Below the pieces are notes generated by a model. It was not told where the DNA came from. It saw nothing but the letters and a program-made list of their open reading frames with translations, and ran no database searches. Shown here one piece after another: positions 1-8,837 of a stretch of DNA of 64,000 nucleotides. The stretch is from assembly GCF_000768335.1 (NCBI RefSeq), contig NZ_AVPT01000003.1:1-64000 (forward strand). The letters run 5' to 3'. Both the position numbers and the translations under genes were made by a program. How positions within the stretch are numbered: position 1 is the first letter of the stretch; every line of letters begins with the position of its first letter. This DNA is from Lysobacter arseniciresistens ZS79 (lineage in GTDB: Bacteria; Pseudomonadota; Gammaproteobacteria; Xanthomonadales; Xanthomonadaceae).

Positions 1-1
1 C

Positions 2-370
2 CCGCCCGCACCGCTCGATGCCGGGGTGCCGGTACCGCCGGCGCCGCCCGCTCCCCCGGCCGCGCCTCCGCCGCCGCCCGGTGCGCTCCCGGCCAACCGC
101 ACCCCGCCACCGCGCTACCCGGCGGCCGCGATCGAGCAGGGCATCGAGGGCGCCGTGGTACTGGTCGTGGAGATCGACGCCGAAGGCCGTCCGCTGGATG
201 TCGAGGTCGAGAAATCCGAGCCGGCCGGCGTGTTCGACCAGGCCGCGATCGACGCCGCGATGCAATGGCGGTTCTCGCCCGCGGTCGAGGACGGCAAAAA
301 GGTTCCTGGCCGGGTGCGGGTGCCGATCGAGTTCCGGTCAGACGGTCAAACCGGCGAGACCGGCGCCTGA
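2..370 (+). CDS. TonB-family protein, C-terminal part (cut by window start)
   Basis: The reading frame is open from the first complete codon, so the N-terminus lies outside the window. What is visible is a proline/alanine-rich stretch, the kind of periplasm-spanning linker found in TonB proteins. It is followed by a TonB C-terminal fold of about 75 residues: an RYPAAA start, a V-x-V-x-IDAEG-R strand pair, and an FDQAAIDAAMQWRF helix-to-strand segment. TonB passes proton-motive energy from ExbB/ExbD to outer-membrane receptors, but many proteins in this lineage carry only the C-terminal module in another role. Without the N-terminus, a true energy-transducing TonB cannot be told from a TonB-like protein. 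It is convergent with the nuclease gene, 38 bp away. Confidence 0.75.
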   Translation, partial: PPAPLDAGVPVPPAPPAPPAAPPPPPGALPANRTPPPRYPAAAIEQGIEGAVVLVVEIDAEGRPLDVEVEKSEPAGVFDQAAIDAAMQWRFSPAVEDGKKVPGRVRVPIEFRSDGQTGETGA

Positions 371-408
371 CTGAACGCACCCGTGATGCAGGATTCGGCC
401 GTGAAGGC

Positions 409-1230
409 TCAACCGCCCAGTACGCGGTTGAGCAACCCCGCCAGCTGCGAGCCGCCGCGCCGCAACTGGGCTTCGGCCACCGGAAGCCAGGCCTGCACGT
501 AGTCGTCGTCGACCGCCGCGCCGCTGGCCACGTACACGCCCGGTCGCACCACCACCTCGCAGGAGGCCTCGGCCCAGTCGGCCGGACCGGTGCCGGCCGG
601 CACCGCCAGCGGCAACGCGCGCAACCGGGCCAGGTAGGCCGCATCGTCGAGTTCCGCGGTGTTGAGCAGGCCGCTGTCCCACAGCCGGTGCAGGTTGCCG
701 CCGCGACCATCGGGCATCCGCAGCTGGACATCGTTGCCGCCCTTGTCGTGGCCGTAACCGGCGTGCATCGGCTGGTGCACGTCGCCGACGAAATGGACCA
801 CGAACTTCAGCGCCTGCCGGCGTTCTTCGAGCGGCCGGGCCGGGTCGCCGAGGACCGCCGCCTGCGCGCGGATCGCCTCCACCACGCAGTCGCCACCGGC
901 GCAGGCACTGGCGGCGTCGTAACGGCAGCCCTGGCCGGCGATGTTGACGTAATGCCAGCGCGCACTGCGGCGGCCGATGTCGGGGTCGTTGCCGCGCAGG
1001 TCGTCGGCCCAGTTGGCGATGCCGGGCAGGGTCGGATCGGACTCACCGGCAAGCAATTGCTCGACCCGCGCGCGGGCCCGCGGGTCCAGTTCGTCCCAGG
1101 CCAGCGCAGCTACCAGCCGGTGGCCCTGCGGCCCCCACGCGGACGCGAGCGCGGGCGCCAGCAGCAGGCCGGCGAGGACAGAAGCGGCGGTGAGCATGCG
1201 CAGGCGGCGTAGCGGGCGGGTGATGGCCAT
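409..1230 (-). CDS. S1/P1-family nuclease, secreted
   Basis: This 273-residue protein has an N-terminal signal peptide: basic RPLRRLRM, a hydrophobic core, then a cut after ALASA. The predicted mature N-terminus is Trp32, followed by GPQGH. In S1/P1 zinc nucleases the free N-terminal Trp and this His bind the catalytic zinc cluster. More metal-binding motifs follow in order: NWADD, ARWHYVN, KFVVHFVGDVHQPMH and a GGND segment, then NLHRLWD. The family cuts single-stranded DNA and RNA in the periplasm or outside the cell. Length matches bacterial members (260-290 residues). It is divergent from gap and probably has its own promoter in the 185-bp gap. Confidence 0.9.
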   Translation of the reverse strand: MAITRPLRRLRMLTAASVLAGLLLAPALASAWGPQGHRLVAALAWDELDPRARARVEQLLAGESDPTLPGIANWADDLRGNDPDIGRRSARWHYVNIAGQGCRYDAASACAGGDCVVEAIRAQAAVLGDPARPLEERRQALKFVVHFVGDVHQPMHAGYGHDKGGNDVQLRMPDGRGGNLHRLWDSGLLNTAELDDAAYLARLRALPLAVPAGTGPADWAEASCEVVVRPGVYVASGAAVDDDYVQAWLPVAEAQLRRGGSQLAGLLNRVLGG

Positions 1231-1289
1231 CTTCGGGTCCCGGCACGGGTTGGGTCCGGAAGGATAGCCGCGCCGCGCTGCGCCGGTGA

Positions 1290-2420
<1,131 letters not shown>

Positions 2421-2444
2421 GCCGCTGCCGCTCCCGAACCCGAG

Positions 2445-2469
2445 GAAGCCCCGCCACGTGCGGGGCTTC
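2445..2469 (+). terminator. Hairpin terminator after gap
   Basis: A perfect 10-bp stem (GAAGCCCCGC with its complement) and a 5-nt loop lie 24 bp after the gap stop codon. The T-run behind it is weak (TTCGTT). Since gap and the thioesterase gene converge here, it may serve both strands. Confidence 0.65.
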
Positions 2470-2532
2470 TTCGTTCCGGCGGCAGCACGCCACCCCGGCC
2501 TGGGCGATCCCGGACGCTGCCGCGGCGCTGTC

Positions 2533-2946
2533 TCAGCCCGGCAGCGCGGGCACCGGCGCGGGGCGACCGGCATCGTCCAGCGCCACCATCGTAAAGCGGC
2601 CGCGCGTGGCGAGGTGCGCGTGGCCGGAGTGCAGGTCCTCGCAGTGCATTTCCACCTCGACCTCCATCGAGGTGCGCCCGGTCGAGACCACGCGCGCGAC
2701 CAGCTCCACCAGCGCACCGGTGGATACCGCGGCGCGGAAGTCGATCCGTTCCGAGCGCGCGGTCACCACCGTGCAGCGCGCGTGCCGGCTGGCGGCGATG
2801 AACGCCGCCTTGTCCATCCACGCCAGCGCCTGGCCGCCGAACAGCGTGCCCAGGTGGTTGCTGTGGTCGGGAAACACGATCTCGACCGTGCGCGTCTCAG
2901 CGGCGCTGCGAAGGGGCAGGGGGGCGCTTTCAGAACGCGGCATCAA
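2533..2946 (-). CDS. Hotdog-fold acyl-CoA thioesterase (YciA/BACH type)
   Basis: This 137-residue protein has the single hotdog domain of cytosolic acyl-CoA thioesterases, which split acyl-CoA into free acid and CoA. The family signature is the central-helix segment NHLGTLFGGQALAWMDKAAF, in which the Asp is the usual catalytic residue, followed by V-x-RSERIDFRAAV. The start codon lies inside the end of nrdB (17-bp overlap), so it is the third gene of the nrdA-nrdB operon and is probably translationally coupled to nrdB. A second ATG one codon on (MPRSES) is an equally likely start. The preferred acyl chain cannot be read from the sequence. Confidence 0.85.
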   Translation of the reverse strand: MMPRSESAPLPLRSAAETRTVEIVFPDHSNHLGTLFGGQALAWMDKAAFIAASRHARCTVVTARSERIDFRAAVSTGALVELVARVVSTGRTSMEVEVEMHCEDLHSGHAHLATRGRFTMVALDDAGRPAPVPALPG

Positions 2947-3937
2947 ACGCCACCTCGCCCTGCACGCCGACCTGGTACGCCGACACCCGGCGCTCGAAGA
3001 AGTTGGTCACCTCCTGCACGTCCTGCAGGTCCATGAAGCCGAACGGATTGCTCGCGCCGAAATGTTTCGGCAGGCCGAGCTGGCCGAGTCGCTGGTCCGC
3101 GCAGTACTCCAGATACTGCCGCATGTCCTTCAAGGACAGCCCGGCGACGCCGCCGGACAGCACGTCCTCGGCGAAGCGCATCTCGCAGTCGACCGCCTCG
3201 TTGAGCATCAGCACCACGTCGTCCTCGAACGCGGCGTCGAACAGCCCCGGCTCCTCCTTGCGTATCGTCGAGATGACCTCGAACGCGAACGCCATGTGCC
3301 CACTCTCGTCGCGGAACACCCAGTTGGTGCCGGCCGCCAGCCCGTGCAGCAGGCCGCGCGAGCGCAGGTAGTAGACGTAGGCGAACGCGGCGAAGAAGAA
3401 CAGGCCCTCGATGCACGCCGCGAAGCAGACCAGGTTGAGCAGGAACTGCCGCCGTTGCTCGCGCGTCTCGATGCGCTTGAGTTCCTGCACCGAATCGATC
3501 CAGCGGAAGCAGAACTCCGCCTTGGCGCGGATCGACGGGATGTTCTCGACCGCGGCGAACGCCTTGGCCCGCGCGACCGGATCGGGCAGGTAGGTGTCGA
3601 GCAGGGTCAGGTAGAACTGCACGTGCAGCGCCTCCTCGTACAACTGCCGCGACAGGTACATGCGCGCCTCGGGGGCGTTGATGTGCTGGTACAGGTTGAG
3701 CACGAGGTTGTTGGCGACGATCGAGTCGCCGGTGGCGAAGAACGCGACGAGGCGCTCGACTAGGTGGCGCTCGGCCCGTCCGAGCTTGTGCTTGAGGTCG
3801 TTGACGTCGAGCGAGAAGTCGACCTCCTCGACGGTCCAGGTGTTGCGGATCGCGTCGCGGTACATGTCGTAGAACTTCGGGTAGCGCATCGGCCTCAGGG
3901 TGAGGTCGAAGCCGGGGTCGAGCAGGTGGGTGTGCAT
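2930..3937 (-). CDS. nrdB: Ribonucleotide reductase class Ia, beta subunit
   Basis: NrdB (335 residues) is the ferritin-like subunit that holds the diiron-tyrosyl radical cofactor and passes the radical to NrdA for deoxyribonucleotide synthesis. By alignment to the family pattern, the metal ligands are Asp71, Glu102, His105, Glu177, Glu211 and His214. Tyr109 in EALHVQFY takes the radical position. It lies 159 bp downstream of nrdA, with a REP-type inverted repeat in between, and overlaps the thioesterase gene at its 3' end. The REP in the intergenic gap could alter the relative stability of nrdA and nrdB mRNA (inference). Confidence 0.96.
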   Translation of the reverse strand: MHTHLLDPGFDLTLRPMRYPKFYDMYRDAIRNTWTVEEVDFSLDVNDLKHKLGRAERHLVERLVAFFATGDSIVANNLVLNLYQHINAPEARMYLSRQLYEEALHVQFYLTLLDTYLPDPVARAKAFAAVENIPSIRAKAEFCFRWIDSVQELKRIETREQRRQFLLNLVCFAACIEGLFFFAAFAYVYYLRSRGLLHGLAAGTNWVFRDESGHMAFAFEVISTIRKEEPGLFDAAFEDDVVLMLNEAVDCEMRFAEDVLSGGVAGLSLKDMRQYLEYCADQRLGQLGLPKHFGASNPFGFMDLQDVQEVTNFFERRVSAYQVGVQGEVAFDAAF

Positions 3938-3979
3938 GGTGGGTGTCCTTGGTCGGGTGCGATCGCGATGGCTCCATAT

Positions 3980-4051
3980 GTAGGAGCGACGTAAGTGGCG
4001 AACGCGCAGAGAACTGGAAGGTCGGCGGGTCGCGACTTACGTCGCTCCTAC
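3980..4051. repeat. REP pair (BIME), GTAG type, inside the nrdAB operon
   Basis: Two inverted copies of the palindromic unit that begins GTAGGAGCGACGT and ends ACGTCGCTCCTAC. The left copy is degenerate (GTAAGTGGCG instead of GTGAGTCGCG). It lies between nrdA and nrdB, while the other copies in the window mostly sit between convergent genes. A GTAG-headed palindrome is typical of REPs mobilised by RAYT (TnpA-REP) proteins. No RAYT gene is present here. Confidence 0.85.
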
Positions 4052-4096
4052 AACGAAGCGACATCAGGATCCGCGCCGTTGGCTGGCGGCATATGG

Positions 4097-6595
4097 CTAC
4101 TGGCAGGCCTCGCAGCTCTCCGGGTTCTCCAGCGAGCACGCCACCGCATCGCGTTCCGATACCGGCGCCTGCACCGCCCCCGCGCTCACCGTCGACTTGG
4201 CGATCCGCGTCGCGGGGCGCGAGCGCAGGTAGTAGGTCGTCTTCAACCCGCGCTTCCACGCGTGCATGTACATCGACGACAGCTGGCCGATGTTCGGGCT
4301 CTCGATGAACAGGTTCAGCGACTGGCTCTGGTCGATGAACGCGCCGCGCTCGGCGGCCATGTCGATCAGCGAGCGCATCGGCAGCTCCCACGCGGTGCGG
4401 TAGATCGCGCGCAGCGATTCGGGAATCGCGGCGATGCCCTGTACCGAGCCCTCGGCCAGCTTGATCGCATCGCGCAGCTCCGGCGTCCACAGGCCGAGCG
4501 TCTTCAGCTCCCCGACCAGGTAGCGGTTGACCACGATGAAGTCGCCCGACAGCGTCTCGCGCTTGAACAGGTTGGACACCTGCGGCTCGATGCATTCGTA
4601 GCAGCCGGCGATCGAGGCGATCGTCGCGGTCGGCGCGATCGCGACCAGCAATGAATTGCGCAGGCCGTGTTCGCGGATGCGCGCACGCAGCGCGTCCCAG
4701 CGCTCGCGCTCGGCCGGTTCCACGCCCCACGCGTCGAACTGAAGCTCGCCCGCGGCGGCGCGGGTGTCGGTGAACGCCGGATGCCGGCCGCGCTCCATCG
4801 CCAGTTCGCACGAGGCGTCCAGCGCGTGGAAGTAGATTTCCTCGGCGATCCGTTGCGACAGGCCACGGGCCTCCTCCGAGTCGAACGCCAGCCGCAGCTT
4901 GAAGAACACGTCCTGCAGGCCCATCGCGCCGAGCCCGACCGGCCGCCAGCGCAGGTTGCCATCGCGCGCGCTGTCGATCGGGTAGAAGTTCAGGTCGATC
5001 ACTCGGTCGACCTGGCGCACCGCCTGGCGCACCGTTTCGGCGAGCTTCCCGAAATCGAAGCGTCCGGTCCGGCCGTGCAGCGGTTCGTCGAAACACTCGA
5101 CGTGGTGCGACAGGTTGATCGAGCCGAGGTTGCACACCGCGGTCTCGCCGGCGGAGGTCACCTCGATGATCTCGGTGCACAGGTTGGACAGGTGCACCAC
5201 GTTGCCCTCGCGCGCGGTCTGGTTGCAGGCGCGGTTGCTCTTGTCCTTGAAGTTCATCCAGCCGTTGCCGGTCTGGGCCAGCGTGCGCATCATCCGCGCG
5301 TACAGCTCGCGCGCCTTGACCGTGTGGCTGGCCAGCCCGGCGGCCTCGGCGGCGCGGTAGGCACGGTCGAACGCCTCGCCCCACAGGTCGGTCAGCTCCG
5401 GCACCTTGCGCGGGTCGAACAGCGACCACGGCGCGTCGGCCTCGACCCGGCGCATGAACTCGTCCGGGATCCAGTTGGCGAGGTTGAGGTTGTGGGTGCG
5501 CCGCGCCTCGTCGCCGGTGTTGTCGCGCAGTTCCAAAAACTCCTCGACGTCGGCATGCCACGGCTCCAGGTAGACGCAGGCCGCGCCCTTGCGCTTGCCG
5601 CCCTGGTTGACCGCGGCGACCGAGGCGTCGAGCGTCTTCAGCCACGGCACGATGCCGTTGGACAGGCCGTTGGTGCTGCGGATCAGCGAGCCGCGCGAGC
5701 GCACGCGGGTGTAGCTCAGGCCGATGCCGCCGCTGAACTTGGACAGCTTGGCCACGTCCATGTAGCGCCGGTAGATGCCTTCCAGCGAGTCCTCGGGCGA
5801 GTCGAGCAGGAAGCACGACGACAGCTGCTCGTGGGTGGTGCCGGCGTTGAACAGCGTCGGCGACGACGGAATGTAGTCCAGCCGCGCCATCGTCTGGTAC
5901 AGCGCGATCGCTTCGCCGACGTCCTCGCTCAGTGCGCAGGCCACGCGCAGGAAGAACTGCTGCGGGGTCTCGATGACGGTGCGCGCGGTCGGGTGGCGCA
6001 GCAGGTAGCGGTCGTACAGCGTGCGCAGGCCGAAGTAGTCGAAGCCGCGGTCGAGGTCGTTGTCGATCGCGTCGTTGAGCTTGCGCGCGTTGGCCTGCAC
6101 GAAGCCGAGCAGGCGCTCGTTGACCAGCCCCAGCTCGTGCCCGCGCTGGACCGACTGCGAGAACGCGTTGATGTCGAGCGCGGCGACCTCCTTGCCGATC
6201 ACCCCGGCCAGCAGCCGCGCGGCGAGGCGGCCGTACTCGGGTTCCTCGGCGGTCAGCAGCGCGGCGGTGCGGATCGACAGTTCGTCGAGCTCGCGCGTGG
6301 TCGCGCCGTCGTACAGGCCGGAGATGGTGCGGGTGGCGACACGCATCGGGTCGACCGCGTGCAGGCCGTCGCAGCAGCGGCCGATGGCGCGGACGATCTT
6401 GTTGAGGTCGACCGGCTCGTGCGCGCCGTTGCGCTTGGTCACGCCCATGCCGAGCGCGCCGGCGGGCGGGGTGAGGTTGAAGCTGCCGTTGCGGGTGTCG
6501 GCAGGCTCCGGCGTTTCCGCCCGGGCGTGTGCGGGCACGGCTTCGGGTTCGATGGCGTCGATGGCCGGGGTGGCGTCGGCGGCGTGGCTGGTCAT
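4097..6595 (-). CDS. nrdA: Ribonucleotide reductase class Ia, alpha subunit
   Basis: NrdA (832 residues) reduces ribonucleoside diphosphates. Residues about 45-135 form an ATP-cone (VTKRNGAHEPVDLNKIVRAI), the allosteric activity site. Active-site residues are Cys261 (QLSSCF), Cys473 and Glu475 (NLCTEI) and Cys488 (VCNLGS). The Tyr-Tyr radical relay is in KTTYYLRSR, and the C-terminal redox cysteines are in PESCEACQ. The frame stays open 91 codons upstream, but the chosen ATG has a GGAG site 8 bp before it and the upstream codons look like untranslated leader. The operon promoter is about 490 bp upstream and is controlled by NrdR-like boxes and a cobalamin riboswitch. Confidence 0.96.
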   Translation of the reverse strand: MTSHAADATPAIDAIEPEAVPAHARAETPEPADTRNGSFNLTPPAGALGMGVTKRNGAHEPVDLNKIVRAIGRCCDGLHAVDPMRVATRTISGLYDGATTRELDELSIRTAALLTAEEPEYGRLAARLLAGVIGKEVAALDINAFSQSVQRGHELGLVNERLLGFVQANARKLNDAIDNDLDRGFDYFGLRTLYDRYLLRHPTARTVIETPQQFFLRVACALSEDVGEAIALYQTMARLDYIPSSPTLFNAGTTHEQLSSCFLLDSPEDSLEGIYRRYMDVAKLSKFSGGIGLSYTRVRSRGSLIRSTNGLSNGIVPWLKTLDASVAAVNQGGKRKGAACVYLEPWHADVEEFLELRDNTGDEARRTHNLNLANWIPDEFMRRVEADAPWSLFDPRKVPELTDLWGEAFDRAYRAAEAAGLASHTVKARELYARMMRTLAQTGNGWMNFKDKSNRACNQTAREGNVVHLSNLCTEIIEVTSAGETAVCNLGSINLSHHVECFDEPLHGRTGRFDFGKLAETVRQAVRQVDRVIDLNFYPIDSARDGNLRWRPVGLGAMGLQDVFFKLRLAFDSEEARGLSQRIAEEIYFHALDASCELAMERGRHPAFTDTRAAAGELQFDAWGVEPAERERWDALRARIREHGLRNSLLVAIAPTATIASIAGCYECIEPQVSNLFKRETLSGDFIVVNRYLVGELKTLGLWTPELRDAIKLAEGSVQGIAAIPESLRAIYRTAWELPMRSLIDMAAERGAFIDQSQSLNLFIESPNIGQLSSMYMHAWKRGLKTTYYLRSRPATRIAKSTVSAGAVQAPVSERDAVACSLENPESCEACQ

Positions 6596-6892
6596 GGGTG
6601 ACTCCGGTGCATGGCGCACGGGCCGCCGCTCCTCCCTCGCGGGGCGACGCACGGGGAACGCGACGCACCGGCCGCGCCGCCGGTCGGCGACGAGGCACGC
6701 TGCGGCCACGCCCCCGCGGGCGTGGAGTCGGATCGTCGGGAACCGGGGTGCCACGCAACCGGCATCGGCCGGTCCGGCGACAGCGGCCGAAGGCCTGCCA
6801 TCGCCTGCCGGGCGGAGACCCGGGCGCGACACCGACCGTCTTCCCCCGAAGACTCCGTGGCCGGTCACCGCGCGGTGTGCTTCGCGCGGCTG
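6596..6892 (-). other. nrdA mRNA leader after the riboswitch (expression platform)
   Basis: This is about 300 nt of untranslated leader between the riboswitch and nrdA. It opens with a strong hairpin (7-bp stem CCGCGCG, 6869-6890). Next comes GTCTTCGGG (complement of 6846-6854), which can pair over 9 bp with the riboswitch B12-box core (complement of 6901-6909) or fold locally into a GTCTTC/GAAGAC hairpin. Another 8-bp hairpin lies at 6706-6725. No U-run follows any of these, so control may be Rho-dependent or translational. I see no convincing leader peptide. Confidence 0.55.
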
Positions 6893-7075
6893 TCGGCAGG
6901 TCTTCGGGCTCTGGACGCGGACAGTCTGCTGTCCTCCTACCGGCCGTCGCTTCCCGGGGCGTACCCAGTGCCAAGACGGCTTTCGTTTCCACTACCGCTG
7001 CGGGGCAGCGCCGGCATTGGACTGAGGTGTCCGCACCGGCTTCCCTTTTCAGCCGACCGCGAGGCCGGCACCGAC
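6893..7075 (-). promoter_or_regulatory. Cobalamin (AdoCbl) riboswitch upstream of nrdAB
   Basis: Read on the minus strand, the leader shows the conserved cobalamin aptamer landmarks in order. A P1 5' strand GTCGG is followed by GGTGCCGGC, the GCTGAAAAGGGAAGCCGGTG core and TGCCCCGCAGCGGTA. GGAAACGAAAGCC, a GGCACTGGG segment and the 3' B12 box GAGCCCGAAGACCTGCC come next, and CCGAC closes P1. Cobalamin binding normally lowers downstream expression. Placed before the B12-independent class Ia reductase, it would shut nrdAB down when vitamin B12 is present, which makes sense if a B12-dependent class II reductase (nrdJ) exists elsewhere (inference). Confidence 0.93.
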
Positions 7076-7078
7076 GTG

Positions 7079-7094
7079 ACACAACATATCGCGC
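7079..7094 (-). promoter_or_regulatory. NrdR-box-like site 2 over the nrd -10 region
   Basis: A 16-bp element matches about 12 of 16 positions of the NrdR consensus (ACAC-w-ATAT-x-T-w-GTGT). It overlaps the -10 element and is centred 31 bp from the better site 1, about three helical turns away. This paired geometry is usual for NrdR, the zinc-ribbon/ATP-cone repressor of RNR genes. Confidence 0.6.
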
Positions 7095-7110
7095 TTGTTG
7101 GATATGTCAA
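7083..7110 (-). promoter_or_regulatory. Sigma-70-type promoter of nrdA-nrdB-thioesterase
   Basis: On the minus strand TTGACA (complement of 7105-7110) and TATGTT (complement of 7083-7088) are separated by 16 bp. The predicted start near 7076 coincides with the 5' edge of the riboswitch, which supports the promoter call. NrdR-like boxes cover both flanks. Confidence 0.75.
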
Positions 7111-7125
7111 CGCTAGATATTGTGG
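7110..7125 (-). promoter_or_regulatory. NrdR-box-like site 1 upstream of the nrd -35
   Basis: The minus-strand sequence CCACAATATCTAGCGT agrees with the NrdR box consensus at nearly every position. It abuts the -35 element of the nrd promoter. The AT-rich core is conspicuous in this GC-rich genome. Confidence 0.75.
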
Positions 7126-7167
7126 TGGGCGTGTCTAAAGGCAAAAGCGGCTGGTGGGTTGCGGAAG

Positions 7168-7415
7168 GCGCCTGCCGGGTAGCCTGGACAGTCGCTCCCC
7201 GATACTCGCTTGGTGTCCAAGCCACCCGGCAGGCGCTCGCCGAGCTGCGCCGGAGCCTGGGGGAGAGCAACGGCAAAAGCGAGAGCGCCACGGGCGGACG
7301 ATCTTCTTCGCTTTTGATCTCCTCCCGGTTCGCCGGACCGTGGGGAGCGGGGGCGCGGTGCCGTCGCAACCAAGCGAGTATCGGGGAGCGACTTGCGGCG
7401 GCACCGCGCCCCCGC
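7168..7415. repeat. Two hairpins with mutually complementary loops, upstream of pgk
   Basis: Hairpin A (7168-7236) has a stem of about 22 bp with two mismatches around a 23-24-nt loop. Hairpin B (7347-7415) has a 23-bp stem with one G-T pair and a 23-nt loop. A 25-bp segment spanning loop A (7190-7214) is an exact inverted repeat of the segment spanning loop B (7369-7393). A smaller inverted pair (AAAAGCGA/TCGCTTTT, 7275-7282 and 7308-7315) lies between them. The stem sequences of A and B are unrelated. No gene is visible here. It may be a non-autonomous repeat element or a structured pgk leader. Confidence 0.8.
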
Positions 7416-7523
7416 CCATCGAACGCCGCTTTTTGGACGTTTGCCCAACCCATCCCCCCATCCGACAATACCGGGCTGACCGCACGCCACCTCCACGCGT
7501 GCCCCCACACCACGGAAGCGCCC

Positions 7524-8699
7524 ATGACCATCCTCCGCATGACCGACCTCGACCTCACCGGCAAGCGCGTGCTGATCCGCGAGGACCTGAACGTGCCGAT
7601 CGACGCGGACGGCCGGATCACCTCCGAACAGCGCATCACCGCGGCCCTGCCGACGCTGAAGCTGGCGCTGGAGAAGGGCGCGGCGGTGATGGTGATGTCG
7701 CACCGCGGCCGCCCGACCGAGGGCGAGTGGCGCTCCGAGGACTCGCTCGCGCCGGTCGCCGCGCGGCTGTCGGAACTGCTCGGCATCGAGGTGCCGCTGG
7801 TGCGTGACTGGGTCGGCGGCGTGCCGGTCGAGCCGGGCCAGCTGGTGCTGCTCGAGAACTGCCGCATGAACGTCGGCGAGAAGAAGGACGACGAGGCGTT
7901 GTCGAAGGCCTACGCGGCGCTGTGCGACGTGTTCGTCATGGACGCCTTCGGCACCGCGCACCGGGCGCAGGCGTCCACCCACGGCGTGATCCGCCACGCC
8001 AAGGTCGCCGCCGGCGGCCCGCTGCTGATGGCGGAGCTCGACGCGCTCGGCAAGGCGCTCGACAACCCGGCGCGGCCGCTGTTGGCGATCGTCGCCGGTT
8101 CCAAGGTCAGCACCAAGCTTGAACTGCTGTCGTCGCTGGTGTCGAAGGTGGACCAGCTGATCGTCGGCGGCGGCATCGCCAACACCTTCATCGCGGCGAT
8201 GGGGCACGGGGTCGGCAAGTCGCTGGTCGAGACCGACCTGGTCGACACGGCGAAGAAGATCATGGCCGACGCGAAGGCCCGCGGCGCCGACATCCCGGTG
8301 CCGACCGACGTGGTGGTGGCGCCGGCGTTCGCCGCCGACGCGCCGGCGACGGTCAAGCCGGTCGACGCGGTCGGTGCCGACGACATGATCCTCGACATCG
8401 GCCCGGACACCGCCGCGCGCTATGCCGCGATGATCGGGCGGGCCGGCACGGTGGTGTGGAACGGCCCGGTCGGTGTGTTCGAGTTCGACGCCTTCGGCAA
8501 GGGCACCGAGGCGCTGGCCCGCGCGATCGCGGCGTCGAACGCGTTCTCGATTGCCGGTGGCGGCGACACCCTGGCCGCGGTCGACAAGTACGGTATCGAG
8601 GACGGCGTGTCGTACATCTCCACCGGCGGCGGCGCGTTCCTTGAGTTCCTGGAAGGCAAGGAGCTTCCGGCGGTCGCGGCGCTGGCCGCGCGCGGCTGA
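7524..8699 (+). CDS. pgk: Phosphoglycerate kinase
   Basis: This 391-residue cytosolic kinase transfers phosphate from 1,3-bisphosphoglycerate to ADP. The N-terminal domain has [12 protein letters not shown] and SHRGRP, which bind the phosphoglycerate. The C-terminal nucleotide domain has [15 protein letters not shown] and the GGGDTLAA loop. The frame runs open about 140 codons upstream through the hairpin element, but the chosen ATG has GGAAG 7 bp before it and matches the usual family N-terminus. An ATG six codons on (MTDLDLTGK) is also possible. It is divergent from nrdA, and a REP pair lies after the stop. Confidence 0.96.
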   Translation: MTILRMTDLDLTGKRVLIREDLNVPIDADGRITSEQRITAALPTLKLALEKGAAVMVMSHRGRPTEGEWRSEDSLAPVAARLSELLGIEVPLVRDWVGGVPVEPGQLVLLENCRMNVGEKKDDEALSKAYAALCDVFVMDAFGTAHRAQASTHGVIRHAKVAAGGPLLMAELDALGKALDNPARPLLAIVAGSKVSTKLELLSSLVSKVDQLIVGGGIANTFIAAMGHGVGKSLVETDLVDTAKKIMADAKARGADIPVPTDVVVAPAFAADAPATVKPVDAVGADDMILDIGPDTAARYAAMIGRAGTVVWNGPVGVFEFDAFGKGTEALARAIAASNAFSIAGGGDTLAAVDKYGIEDGVSYISTGGGAFLEFLEGKELPAVAALAARG

Positions 8700-8728
8700 G
8701 CGGGTTCCGCGTCGGCTTTGGTTCCGGT

Positions 8729-8801
8729 GTAGGAGCGACGTGAGTCGCGACCCGCCGAACGCCGGAGGCGATGTACAGGTCGCGACTCACGTCGCTCCTA
8801 C
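8729..8801. repeat. REP pair (BIME) between convergent pgk and GNAT gene
   Basis: Two inverted, nearly perfect units (GTAGGAGCGACGTGAGTCGC and its complement) enclose a short spacer with CCGCCGAACGC on one side and GATGTACAG on the other. The RNA of either strand would fold into a long hairpin at the 3' end of both genes. Confidence 0.9.
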
Positions 8802-8837
8802 GGACGCGGACCGATCTCGTATACGCGGGCGGAGGGC

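Noticed and set aside
6596-6868. A 91-codon N-terminal extension of NrdA in an open frame
   Set aside because: The extra residues are Arg/Pro/Ala-rich, overlap the riboswitch expression platform, and the downstream ATG has a proper GGAG site and normal family N-terminus.
2943-7082. A very long minus-strand frame over nrdB and nrdA
   Set aside because: It is Arg/Pro-rich and out of frame with two clear enzymes, a GC-bias shadow.
7135-7485. A minus-strand frame of about 116 codons over the hairpin element
   Set aside because: Its amino acids come from the inverted repeats on both strands. No ribosome site or family resemblance was seen.
7095-7523. Long N-terminal extension of PGK through the hairpin element
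   Set aside because: It is open only because of base bias. PGK begins at the conserved [16 protein letters not shown] region, and the extension would translate inverted repeats.
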